From Legionella longbeachae (GTDB taxonomy: Bacteria > Pseudomonadota > Gammaproteobacteria > Legionellales > Legionellaceae): a stretch of DNA of 64,000 nt. Below are positions 45,335-54,146 of the stretch, in pieces (positions within the stretch are counted from its first letter, which is position 1; each line of letters opens with the position of its first letter). The stretch spans positions 142,067 through 206,066 of the forward strand of contig NZ_RXNW01000009.1 of the NCBI RefSeq assembly GCF_004283175.1, given 5' to 3'. The notes beneath the pieces were generated by a model. That model was not told the origin of the DNA and did not search any database. It saw only the letters and a program-made list of their open reading frames with translations. A program made the position numbers and the translations under genes.

Positions 45335-46354
45335 ATGCATAGCAATCCTGCGGCGATAAAACCGCAATTAATTCCAGCTAGTTTAAATGATTATCCAACA
45401 ATTCGGAATATGGCTCGATTCTATATCTATGATTTATCACGAAGTTGTGGGCATGATTCCGCTGATTGGGCTCTTCCCTCCGATGGTCTTTATGAAGCGT
45501 TTGATTGTAAAAAATATTTTGAAGAAGCGAGCAGAAAAGCATTTTTAATCAAAATATTAGATGAATTGGCAGGTTTTGTGCTTTTAAATAAAGTCTCAAC
45601 CTTTTCCGATATTGATTGGAATGTCGGCGAATTTTTTATTCTTGCACGATTTCAGAGGCAGGGTATAGGTCAGTTAGTGGCTCATGAGCTTTGGAATACC
45701 CATCCTGGGCGTTGGGAAGTTTCAGTTCTTCCTGAAAATAAGGGTGGTTTATCTTTTTGGCGTAAAACAATATCTGTATTTACTAATGGAAAATATAGCG
45801 AGGCAGTAAAAGAAATTGATTATGATCAACACCAGCCAAAACGGATTACTTTAAATTTTGCAACACAAAATCATGAATCTCACCCGTTGAAACAAAAAGT
45901 ATATCAAAGCATTACTTTTGTCGATAAGCTCAGTGAGTCACTTGAAAAATACATGACCAAGGATTTAATTGCTTATGAAAGAAGTCATGGAGTTGATGTC
46001 AATTATAAACGCTTTTCGGTAGTACTTACTAATGAAGTAAATGAAGTATGCGGTGTTATTAATGCATTTACCGCTTTTGCCGAAATTTATATTGATGATA
46101 TTTGGGTCGATGCTAAACATCGCGGTAAAGGATATGGGCGCCAATTAATAGATGCTCTTGAAACTCATTTCAAAGGCAAGGGTTTTAACAACATCAATTT
46201 ATGTACCAGTGCTTTTCAAGCCCCAGAATTTTATAGAAAGTGCGGTTTTCAGGAGGAGTTTACTCGAACTAATAAAAAAAATCCCCAACTTTCCAAAACA
46301 TTTTTTGTTAAATTTTTTAACGAAGAGCAGGAAACACAAGGGTGTATTAATTAA
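45335..46354 (+). CDS. Tandem GNAT acetyltransferase protein
   Basis: The protein is 339 aa and contains two GNAT domains. The first, about 10-165, has the acetyl-CoA loop in 'ILARFQRQGIGQLVAHELW' (Q-x-x-G-I/x-G). The second, about 180-335, has 'DDIWVDAKHRGKGYGRQLID' (R-G-K-G-Y-G) and the typical end 'APEFYRKCGFQEEFTR'. Both keep the CoA-binding loop, so both may be active. The target is unknown; the N-terminal half resembles GNATs acting on small molecules. The gene stands alone, divergent from chrA with 178 bp between. Confidence 0.8.
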   Translation: MHSNPAAIKPQLIPASLNDYPTIRNMARFYIYDLSRSCGHDSADWALPSDGLYEAFDCKKYFEEASRKAFLIKILDELAGFVLLNKVSTFSDIDWNVGEFFILARFQRQGIGQLVAHELWNTHPGRWEVSVLPENKGGLSFWRKTISVFTNGKYSEAVKEIDYDQHQPKRITLNFATQNHESHPLKQKVYQSITFVDKLSESLEKYMTKDLIAYERSHGVDVNYKRFSVVLTNEVNEVCGVINAFTAFAEIYIDDIWVDAKHRGKGYGRQLIDALETHFKGKGFNNINLCTSAFQAPEFYRKCGFQEEFTRTNKKNPQLSKTFFVKFFNEEQETQGCIN

Positions 46355-46477
46355 ATCGAGTTACTCTATGAAAATAGAAACTAGAGACCATGATCCTCTA
46401 GAGCTCAACGTTGGCCCGAAACTTCATTTCTCGAATATTATCCCGCATTTTTGACACGATGAAAGCAACCTCCTTTA

Positions 46478-46664
46478 AAAATGGGGGGCTGGTAGCAATG
46501 GACTTATTCTAAATTTAATCAGCCACGGTCTATTAAATAGACCTTCTGCTTTCGCAGAAGGAGATGATCTACTCATTGATGTACTTAACTCTATAAAATA
46601 TGATGCTCGAACAACTATTGTTCTAAATGCATTATATAACCAAAGGAAAATTTGGAATGTATGA
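46478..46664 (+). pseudogene. Gene fragment, unknown
   Basis: An open frame without a start reads 'LILNLISHGLLNRPSAFAEG' and 'DDLLIDVLNSIKYDARTTIV' and ends at a stop at 46662. The sense is protein-like, with no family recognised. Its upstream part is lost, and the frame is broken by a TAA just before. Confidence 0.35.
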
Positions 46665-46855
46665 TTCCAATTTTAGATAGCATACTAATCATTATTTTAA
46701 TGATGAATTTTTATAATTAAGAATAGAGTAAAAATATTTCAAATAATGTTTTTGGTGGATAAAAGGAACACTTCAGTGAATGACTCCAGTCTATTAAAAT
46801 CAAACTAATGTGGAAGCAGCTAAATTAGCATCCTTGATAGTCTATTGAATTAATG

Positions 46856-47083
46856 ATTGTCCAATTCAATGTCTACGGGGATGAAGGAGATGAATAAATT
46901 AGCGGCATTTGCCCCCCGCCTGGCGATTATTCCATCGTATTTCCGAGCAATTTATTCGGCGTTGTTAATGGCGTGTTAAGCAGTACCAAAAGTCAAATTA
47001 TGGGGAGTCTATTTGGCTTATTTAATGCCGCAGTTCCTGACCTTTCGGCAAAAAACTTGTCGAAAGGTCAGCATCTATTTTAA
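46856..47083 (+). pseudogene. Gene fragment with in-frame stop and strong hairpin
   Basis: One frame reads 'IVQFNVYGDEGDE', a TAA at 46895-46897, then 'ISGICPPPGDYSIVFPSNLF' and 'GVVNGVLSSTKSQIMGSLFG' up to a stop at 47081. It looks like the 3' end of a dead gene of unknown family. The end contains TGACCTTTCG...CGAAAGGTCA (47038-47070), a perfect 10-bp inverted repeat with a 13-nt loop. Confidence 0.4.
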
Positions 47084-47107
47084 TAGTTTGTCGGTAGTCG
47101 ATCTAAT

Positions 47108-48985
47108 TTACACTCCTAATTTTATAGGGTTGTTAGTAAAATTATTTTTATCTCCTCTATTATCATGTATAAGTTTTTTATACTTTAAGCAAGTGGAGCT
47201 CGAGTCTTTTATTTGATTTTCAAGTAAACATTGCTTATTTTGTTGAAGATGATCTTTTGTAGCGGTTATCTGGAGCGATGTACCTATTTGAAGTTTACTC
47301 GTAAAACGAGTAAAGTCATTCAAATCAAGCTTGAATTGACCTTTCTCCGTGAGCAGTAACTTCAACGTACCATGGTTATCGATATACGATACCCCTTTTT
47401 CGCCCCAGGGATTTGCCAAGACTAAATATTTACTGTCTATACCGTAAGAATTTTGCTCTACTCGATAATCGAGGATAGTGTAAACATGCTGCGCATAAAG
47501 CCCCTGAACCTCGTCTTTTTCATAAAAGGCATCTCCTTGCTGATTGTTTCCCATAGAACAGGTTATTGGACAATTATTTTCAAGTGCGTTTTTAATCGTT
47601 TCGAATATCCTATGTTGATAGGTTGTATATTGTCCAGTTCCTGTTGGACCTGCAATATATACTGATTGGGTTTCATTCTCTTGCAGTGGTTGGTTTGCTG
47701 AAGGGGACTTAGGTGCGATTAGGTTAGCATAGCTGTTTAAGATGTCTTTTACTTCTTGATTTATATTCAGAAGTTCACCATTAAGCCGCTTAAGCTCATT
47801 TATAATTGTCGTATAGTGTGCTGTATCAAATTGCTGAGATGACAAGGGGGCTGGGGCTACCAGATTTTTGTAATAGTTATAGTCTTTAGTTCTGATTTTG
47901 TTTATAAACTCAAGCCATGTGAATAAGTGATTAATTTTTCCTTTAAACAGTTTTTCATAAATCAAACTATTTTCTTGGGACGTAGACAAATAATTTTCAA
48001 TTTTATTAATATATTCTTTGTCTAATTGCTCTGTTCTTTGATTATCTTGTGTATATTGCTGCCATTTCAAGCGAGCAAAACCCATTATAAAGTCATCGTT
48101 CCACGGGGTAAAAACTGCCCTGTTTATTGAATGAAGAACCGGTTTATGTCCTGTTAAAACATATAGTGCTTGTTCAGGATGTCCGCCTTTACCATAAATT
48201 GTTCGAAATGAAGGATATTGTTTTTTACCATCTGGACCATAGCCCATTCCAGCGTAGGCTTTCTCTAAGATATGTACCCATGGCTGATTGTGTTGAATAA
48301 TAGAACCAGTCTTAGGATTTTCGAGATAATTTTGAAACTCAGACAAACTTACTCTGCAAATGACCGGTGTTTGAGTATCGAGATCAAACAATTTGACATA
48401 AGCATGTTGCTTGTCTTGTTTAATCATATTCATTATATAATCAGCACCACCTTTTTTAGACAAAATAGCATTTATCGCGGCTAATAAGAAACAATCTCCA
48501 AATGCGCTTCCTTGCTGGATATCATTGATACTTGGTTTGGTTTCAAATATATTTTTATCTACATTTTTATGATTAAATTTATTAATAAAAGATACATGAC
48601 TCTCTTGGATATAACCTTCATCTTTAATTGTTACCCCTTTACCGCTTTCAGGTAGATCCGGATTTAGGCCCTCTTGATTTATCTCATAGAGTGCGACATG
48701 CATATACCCTGTATAGATCAATTCTCCTGATTTATTTTTGGAGTAGAATGGGCGAGCGAGAATATTAGTTTTTTTGTCAAGGGAGGTGAAATTGCCTTCA
48801 CAGACAAATTTACTGTTTTGGAGTGTGGGTGGGTTAGAGAATAATTTAATCGCACCGTGGTAGGTGAAACGATCAGTTTGTGCCTCAATGCCCACTGAGG
48901 CATCAATAATATTATCTTCCATGTCAAATTTTAAAAAACCTTTTTTGGCGTCTAATTCTTCTCTTAATTGTTTTCCTGTGTACAT
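47108..48985 (-). CDS. Calpain-like cysteine protease (C2 family), candidate effector
   Basis: The protein is 625 aa. The catalytic triad of calpains can be read in order: Cys165 in 'IQQGSAFGDCFLLAAINAIL' (QGxxGDCxxLAA), His500 in 'VQGLYAQHVYTILDYRVEQ' and Asn525 in 'LVLANPWGEKGVSY' (NPWG). About 335 residues lie between Cys and His, about 100 more than in human calpain, with a long helical insertion around 320-430. The N-terminal 140 residues are beta-rich. There is no signal peptide or EF-hand. Eukaryotic-type proteases of this kind fit host targeting, and secretion by Dot/Icm is inferred. The gene stands alone among decayed genes. Confidence 0.82.
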   Translation of the reverse strand: MYTGKQLREELDAKKGFLKFDMEDNIIDASVGIEAQTDRFTYHGAIKLFSNPPTLQNSKFVCEGNFTSLDKKTNILARPFYSKNKSGELIYTGYMHVALYEINQEGLNPDLPESGKGVTIKDEGYIQESHVSFINKFNHKNVDKNIFETKPSINDIQQGSAFGDCFLLAAINAILSKKGGADYIMNMIKQDKQHAYVKLFDLDTQTPVICRVSLSEFQNYLENPKTGSIIQHNQPWVHILEKAYAGMGYGPDGKKQYPSFRTIYGKGGHPEQALYVLTGHKPVLHSINRAVFTPWNDDFIMGFARLKWQQYTQDNQRTEQLDKEYINKIENYLSTSQENSLIYEKLFKGKINHLFTWLEFINKIRTKDYNYYKNLVAPAPLSSQQFDTAHYTTIINELKRLNGELLNINQEVKDILNSYANLIAPKSPSANQPLQENETQSVYIAGPTGTGQYTTYQHRIFETIKNALENNCPITCSMGNNQQGDAFYEKDEVQGLYAQHVYTILDYRVEQNSYGIDSKYLVLANPWGEKGVSYIDNHGTLKLLLTEKGQFKLDLNDFTRFTSKLQIGTSLQITATKDHLQQNKQCLLENQIKDSSSTCLKYKKLIHDNRGDKNNFTNNPIKLGV

Positions 48986-49170
48986 GATAGCCTCTCAATG
49001 TCATAAAATAATTTGTGTCTAACATCTAATGTATTAAAAAATGATTAATGGCGTATGACATCAAGATAGATAGTATTGATAACCTATAAGATTTTGTTAT
49101 ATCGGGGCTATTGGGAAATTGGGTTAAATTTCAGAAACGAAGCAAATGCGAATTGCAAACAGAAATAGAC

Positions 49171-49700
49171 TTAAATGCAATTAATTATACAGCGCTGAAC
49201 AAAAAAGCAAACATTTATCCAAACGGTTAAAAATTTTTTAGTATACATAAAATTTAAGCAAATGAGAATCAAGTTGTTCATCATCCGTAGTTTTTTCCAA
49301 TAGTATAAGGCCATTTCTGAGATTCTGTCCTCCAGAGCCTGGGGTAATTTAAAGGATGACTGACCTTTTTTATTATGACCATAATGATCTTTCATGAGCA
49401 TGATATAAGCCATGACATTACTATCTTCATTTTCTGATTTTCAAAATAGACCAACAACTACCGAAATATATGATTGCCTTTTCGGTAATGGCGTAATAAT
49501 TCACAGAGATGGGATTCAACCACAGCAATTTTGTTTGGCGACCAGTCTTGATAATCAAATAAATTTAGAATGACTTGTTTTGTTGGTTAATGCTTTGACG
49601 TGTGATGCTGCTTGGTAGCTTGCCCTTTGGATTTTTATCAAAATTTGCAATGAGATAGGCCACGTCATCATTCACTTCATCGAAAATGAGTTCAAAAAAA
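49171..49700 (-). pseudogene. Decayed gene of unknown family
   Basis: Minus-strand reading in successive frames gives 'NFFELIFDEVNDDVAYLIAN' and 'FDKNPKGKLPSSITRQSINQ', then 'NLFDYQDWSPNKIAVVESHL', then 'MAYIMLMKDHYGHNKKGQSS' and 'FKLPQALEDRISEMALYYWK'. The pieces are in order with at least two frame changes, so this was one gene. I do not recognise it. The stretch 48986-49170 between it and the calpain-like gene holds only that gene's upstream region. Confidence 0.4.
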
Positions 49701-49929
49701 TTCTGCTTGGGTTTTAAGTAAGCTGTAGCCTAAAAGCAATTTAGGTCTTTGTTGTAGAATATTGACGCAACGCAATCATCTCTTGTAGACAAAGCTAAAC
49801 AAATATTTTTCAAGTAAGTATCAATTATATTTACCGACAAAAAAGCAACTATAGAAGGAAATTAGAAGATAAGCTTTAATTCATAATCAACAAAAAGCAG
49901 AAAAGACATAGAGCTATGTAAAGATATTA

Positions 49930-50534
49930 TTTTATTATGCTGCGCAAATATTCTCGCGTTGGATTGAATTATTTAGAATTCAGTAGAAAAAATAAATGTT
50001 GCAATCGCCTTGTCTTATGTGGGTGCTTGGATTTTAAATTCTGGGTATGATCAAGCCATATTATTTGTGCAACAAGAACAAAGTACCGTAGATCTTGTGG
50101 CTCAAAATACGGTATGGCAGAGTGCCGGTGGGGGGGGGAGGAGCGCTTAGTGATTGAACCGCCATTTATGCATTCTTTTTCTCTATATTAAGTTACACTA
50201 TGATGTATTTAACAGTTATCCAAAAGTCATTTACCCTAATCACTTACTTGCCAGACAAAGTATTACGGTGGATTGGAGGCACACCTGAAAGTATCGGCCA
50301 AGAATCAACACAGTGGGGTGAAGAGGTAAAAGGCAAAACTCAAGAGGCAGGCAAAGAAACACAACAAGCTCAAGGTCAAATGGAAAAAGCATGGGTGGTT
50401 TGGGTATTAAAGCTGTTGGTAAGGCTAAAGGTGTCCTAGGCAAAGCATTTCGTGGACAGGGGGAAGTTTCAGCTCAAGGAAATAATAGGTCTGCGGCTCA
50501 AGATGCTACTAAAGACTCTGGGTCTGGCTCATAA
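49930..50534 (+). pseudogene. Relic of a DotA/TraY-type secretion gene (C-terminal end)
   Basis: The last part of a DotA-like inner-membrane protein is readable in three frames: 'INVAIALSYVGAWILNSGYD', 'VWQSAGGGG', 'SILSYTMMYLTVIQKSFTLI', 'TYLPDKVLRWIGGTPESIGQ', and a charged tail 'WGEEVKGKTQEAGKETQQAQ' ending with a stop at 50532-50534. The 'PDKVLRWIGG' motif and the Gly/Ala/Gln-rich tail are typical of DotA. There are several lesions, including one at a run of nine Gs (50130-50138), a stop after 'GALSD' and a frameshift near 50387. The functional dotA must be elsewhere. Confidence 0.72.
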
Positions 50535-50681
50535 GATATCACAGCAAGAATGGATGAGGTAGGGGGCTCTGTCCTACCAGTGACCAAATAATTACATAAA
50601 GAGGATTATCTGCTCCAGGTATAATTGTGCTTTAGAGGACTAAAAAATCATCACTAACGCTAAGGAGCAGATATCTGGGGT

Positions 50682-52055
50682 CTATTTTTGTTTTGGTAGG
50701 GCTACATATAATGAGCCTGCATGATTTAACCCATTTGCTTCTATACCAGCTTGATTCCCCTCACCTTTATAAACGTCAACATGAGCCCCTACAATAGCCC
50801 CACCCGCGTCTTGGGCCACACACCAGGAAGTAGTTTTTTTGGATTGATAAATAAAATTCATTCCTATAGGGATGACTCGGTGATCGGTTGCGCATGAGGC
50901 ATGGGGGGTTAGAGGAATATTATCTGAACCATAAGGTCCACCATCCTCTTTAGCAAAAAAAACAAAACTTTGATCGCGATTTCTCAAATCCTCGGCTTTT
51001 TCAGGGGGTAGACTATTTAAGTATTGACGAATTAGTTTTTCTGATCCACCGCTTTGTTTAATTTTTTTAGATACATTGCAGCGTAACTTTGCTTCATCAT
51101 GGCATTTAGGATCTTTTGCGCAACGCTCCATTGTATTCAGATTACCCCCACAAGTTGGGTCTTGGGCGCATTGAACTATGCGGCCAAGCATCGTCCGCGG
51201 CCTACCATTAGCGCCATCATAATTTAGACGAAATAGTTTGCCATCCAGAAGTAATGAGCCAGAGCCTTGAAGCATTAAAAAAGCTGGGTCATTGGGATCT
51301 TTAACATACCCAATTATATACTTTGGATTTAAAGCCCCATGATTAATTTCCTCTCGATCTGGCACTAAAGAATAGGTGTTATTGGCATTTTTCAAGCAAA
51401 ATCCACGTGCTATTTTGGTCAGTGGATCAACACCACAGAGAGGGGTGTTTAAATGAAGTTTTTTACTTTCCGATGTTGCTTGTACAACTCCTGGGTTACT
51501 ATAAATGGGGTATAAAAATGCTCCATCATATTTGGTACGAGCTTCAAGAGGGGCTGGCGCGTAATAAGCAGTAAATTGGAACTCGCCTTTTTTAAATCCT
51601 GCATGATTTTCAGGCCAGCCATCACTTTTATACCAGTCAAACTCGCTTTTAATAGATGCTAGATATTTTTGAAAATTACCATGGGCTTCTTTTGCAAGAG
51701 CAAGCATTTTTTGGTTGGTATTAAGGCACCATTCTTGGCGCTTGAATTTTTGACCAGCAATCGTAACTGTTTGAAATTCAGCGTGTTTTTTATTACAGTT
51801 TACAATCTGATTATTTAATGCCTTAATCACTTCATCCATGTTTCCTACAGAATTATCTAACGGTAGTTCTGATGCTGAAATTTTATGGAATTTAAAGCGC
51901 AATACACCAGGCTCTTTCGCGGCCATTTTCTGTCTTGTAGTAAAATCTGCAAGCCTTCTAATATCCAAACAGCGCTGAATTGGATCATTGGGGAGCGCTG
52001 CTTGAGTGATGGCGCTAAAAGTCATTAACGCAAGTATTAAAATGGATTGAAACAT
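50682..52055 (-). CDS. mltA: Lytic murein transglycosylase A with Cys-rich insertion
   Basis: The protein is 457 aa. A signal peptide is visible ('LILALMTFSAITQA', cleaved before Ala-Leu-Pro); there is no lipobox Cys, unlike E. coli MltA. Family marks are 'FTAYYAPAPLEARTKYDGAF', 'IIGYVKDPNDPAFLMLQGSG' and the C-terminal 3D domain with 'WCVAQDAGGAIVGAHVDVYK', the second Asp of which is the catalytic acid. Between them is an insert, 'VQCAQDPTCGG' then 'ERCAKDPKCHDEAKLRC', that has two CAxDPxC motifs and five Cys, suggesting disulfides in the periplasm. It cuts peptidoglycan to 1,6-anhydro products. Confidence 0.9.
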   Translation of the reverse strand: MFQSILILALMTFSAITQAALPNDPIQRCLDIRRLADFTTRQKMAAKEPGVLRFKFHKISASELPLDNSVGNMDEVIKALNNQIVNCNKKHAEFQTVTIAGQKFKRQEWCLNTNQKMLALAKEAHGNFQKYLASIKSEFDWYKSDGWPENHAGFKKGEFQFTAYYAPAPLEARTKYDGAFLYPIYSNPGVVQATSESKKLHLNTPLCGVDPLTKIARGFCLKNANNTYSLVPDREEINHGALNPKYIIGYVKDPNDPAFLMLQGSGSLLLDGKLFRLNYDGANGRPRTMLGRIVQCAQDPTCGGNLNTMERCAKDPKCHDEAKLRCNVSKKIKQSGGSEKLIRQYLNSLPPEKAEDLRNRDQSFVFFAKEDGGPYGSDNIPLTPHASCATDHRVIPIGMNFIYQSKKTTSWCVAQDAGGAIVGAHVDVYKGEGNQAGIEANGLNHAGSLYVALPKQK

Positions 52056-52258
52056 AGTTATCCTCTAGCCTGGCTTAGGTTGAGCTTTAGCAGCCTAACC
52101 CTAATTTGAATTTGTAACTAATGATTATATAGGCTATTGACCAGCTATCAAAGAATTTATCTAGAAAGAACATTCTATGAAATCAGGTATTACGAACTTA
52201 TTAAATGAAGGCTATACTTGTTTATGAACTACAGAATTGAAAAAATGAATAGCAAAAG

Positions 52259-53212
52259 ATGATGAGAAAATTTCATTTAGCAGAGGAAAAATCGCCAACA
52301 CATGCTAATTTGACACGTTTCTTGAAAGCCGAGGGATGGAAGCCAAGCAAGTTTTCGGCACTGGCGTCAGTGAATGAAGATTGGCTTAGGTTTTCGCCGT
52401 TGATTAGTGAAACACTTGAGTATAAACATCTGCTGGCTTCGTTCTTACAAGAAAACCATCTCGAACATTTGATGCCGAAGACTTTTTATATCGATGATCA
52501 AATTTGGCCTTTTGTATTGGCTAATGTTGGTAACTCACAATCTGCTAACTTTCCTTGGATATTGAAACCCTCCATGTTGAATAATGGACAACATATTCAT
52601 ATATTTCATGACTTAAATGATGTTGAGGCACATTTTCTTTCCCATCCTCGCATGGGGGGACCTCAAGTTTTACAGCGTTATATTGATAGGCCGCAACTTA
52701 TTCAGGGTCCGACATTTGGTCATAAATTTTCTATTCGAGAATTGCTTGTCGTCTCTACACACGCAGGCTCGGCACTTTTTCCTAGTGGTTATTTAAATAT
52801 TGCCTTAAAGCCTTATCAAGAAGATAATTTTAACCTGCTGGAAGCCCATCTCACCAATGAACATCTTAGTGATGAACGCCTTAATGTTGTCCAACGCTTA
52901 AGTGATGATATGGCCATTTTTCAACCCTATAAGCAGGGTATTATTTCTATGTGCCAGCTTGTGGTGAAGAGCCTAAAAAAGCAATTTGCCACTGTTTGGC
53001 ATGATAGCCAGCCTCGAATTGCTTGTTTTGGATTTGATTTTATGATTGAAGCAGAGGGTAATAAGCTTTGGTTATTGGAAGTAAATCATGGGCCTTGTTT
53101 TCCTGTTGATGATTCACATCCTTTATTTGATGTTTTATATCGTCCCTTTTGGCAGCAATTAATCAAACGGTTTATTGACAGAGAACCATCCAATTTTATT
53201 GCATTGGATTAA
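52259..53212 (+). CDS. Tubulin-tyrosine ligase (TTL)-like ATP-grasp protein
   Basis: The protein is 317 aa. The TTL order of motifs is visible: 'PWILKPSMLNNGQHIHIFHD' (ATP-binding Lys and Gly loop), 'VLQRYIDRPQLIQGPTFGHK', 'HKFSIRELLVVSTHAGSALF' (K-F-x-I-R as in K-x-D-x-R), and 'FGFDFMIEAEGNKLWLLEVN' (metal-binding Asp, Glu and Asn). The family adds amino acids such as Tyr, Glu or Gly to protein termini or side chains. TTL proteins are mainly eukaryotic, though bacterial relatives exist. Two ATGs in a row at 52259 and 52262 are possible starts, both with weak ribosome sites. It is not in an operon. The substrate, host or bacterial, is unknown. Confidence 0.75.
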   Translation: MMRKFHLAEEKSPTHANLTRFLKAEGWKPSKFSALASVNEDWLRFSPLISETLEYKHLLASFLQENHLEHLMPKTFYIDDQIWPFVLANVGNSQSANFPWILKPSMLNNGQHIHIFHDLNDVEAHFLSHPRMGGPQVLQRYIDRPQLIQGPTFGHKFSIRELLVVSTHAGSALFPSGYLNIALKPYQEDNFNLLEAHLTNEHLSDERLNVVQRLSDDMAIFQPYKQGIISMCQLVVKSLKKQFATVWHDSQPRIACFGFDFMIEAEGNKLWLLEVNHGPCFPVDDSHPLFDVLYRPFWQQLIKRFIDREPSNFIALD

Positions 53213-53234
53213 GTCGTGTTGACCATTCATCCCA

Positions 53235-54131
53235 TTAAGTTTTTTTAATATAATTCAACAATCCCTTTGCAAGGATATTCGAAATATCGATTTGGTTCGT
53301 GGAATGCAAGATGGTATTGCACGTAATGAGTTGTTTTGCTCCGGCGTTTAAGAGCATGTCTTTTGTTTGGTAATTAAAAAGGGCATGCACACCAATACAT
53401 ATCGAATTTTTAAAGCCATAGGTTACTACTTGTTTTAGCGTATCTAACATGCTTGCTCCAGAAGAAATGATATCATCAATAAGGACGGCAGTGCCTTTAA
53501 TATCCTGTATCTCGGGTAGAGATACAATCACCTGGTTATCACCCAAACGTTTTTTTTGCGCAATTACATAAGGAAGATTGTTAAAACTAGCGATTTCAGA
53601 AATCCATTGTCGGCTTTCTTCATCGGGGCCTATTAAAATGGGATTTTTAATATGGTGAGAAATCCATTCAGAAATATTTTTTGCAGCATGCAGCACTATT
53701 AGGGGGGAGATTGTGTATATTTCTGAAAGTTGAGATATTCGATGTAAATGTGGATCGATAGTAATCATCCCATCAATGCAGCTCGAAAGTAATTGAGCAA
53801 AAATCGTCGAGGTAATTGCTTCACCTGAATGAAAGCGCCTATCTTGTCGCATATATGGGAGATAAGGCGCTACCAGGCAAATTTTATTTGCTCCAAGTTC
53901 TTTAAGAGTTTTTGCCAAGAATACGAGTGGCAGCAACTTGTTATTAGGATGAGCAAGTGTGCAGACTAAAAAAACGGTTTTATTTCTAATTTTTGAATGA
54001 ATGCGAATATAAGATTCCTTATCAGGAAATGTTCGTATTTCTGCTTTGCCGACTTCAATAGCAAGTTTAGAGCTTAATTTTTTTGTAAGTTCTGAATTTC
54101 CTGGTAATGAAAAAAGAATATACTTATCCAT
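53235..54131 (-). CDS. Ribose-phosphate pyrophosphokinase-type protein
   Basis: The protein is 298 aa, slightly shorter than the main Prs (about 315). It has the PRPP synthetase pattern: 'YILFSLPGNSELTKKLSSKL', 'VGKAEIRTFPDKESYIRIHS', 'LVAPYLPYMRQDRRFHSGEA', 'MITIDPHLHRISQL' and the PRPP-binding loop 'AVLIDDIISSGASMLDTLKQ'. It would join pyrophosphate from ATP to ribose-5-phosphate. It follows the phosphorylase gene by 15 bp and belongs to a three-gene operon, so it is probably a second, specialised copy rather than the housekeeping enzyme. Confidence 0.88.
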   Translation of the reverse strand: MDKYILFSLPGNSELTKKLSSKLAIEVGKAEIRTFPDKESYIRIHSKIRNKTVFLVCTLAHPNNKLLPLVFLAKTLKELGANKICLVAPYLPYMRQDRRFHSGEAITSTIFAQLLSSCIDGMITIDPHLHRISQLSEIYTISPLIVLHAAKNISEWISHHIKNPILIGPDEESRQWISEIASFNNLPYVIAQKKRLGDNQVIVSLPEIQDIKGTAVLIDDIISSGASMLDTLKQVVTYGFKNSICIGVHALFNYQTKDMLLNAGAKQLITCNTILHSTNQIDISNILAKGLLNYIKKT

Positions 54132-54146
54132 AGGGTTACTCTTAGA

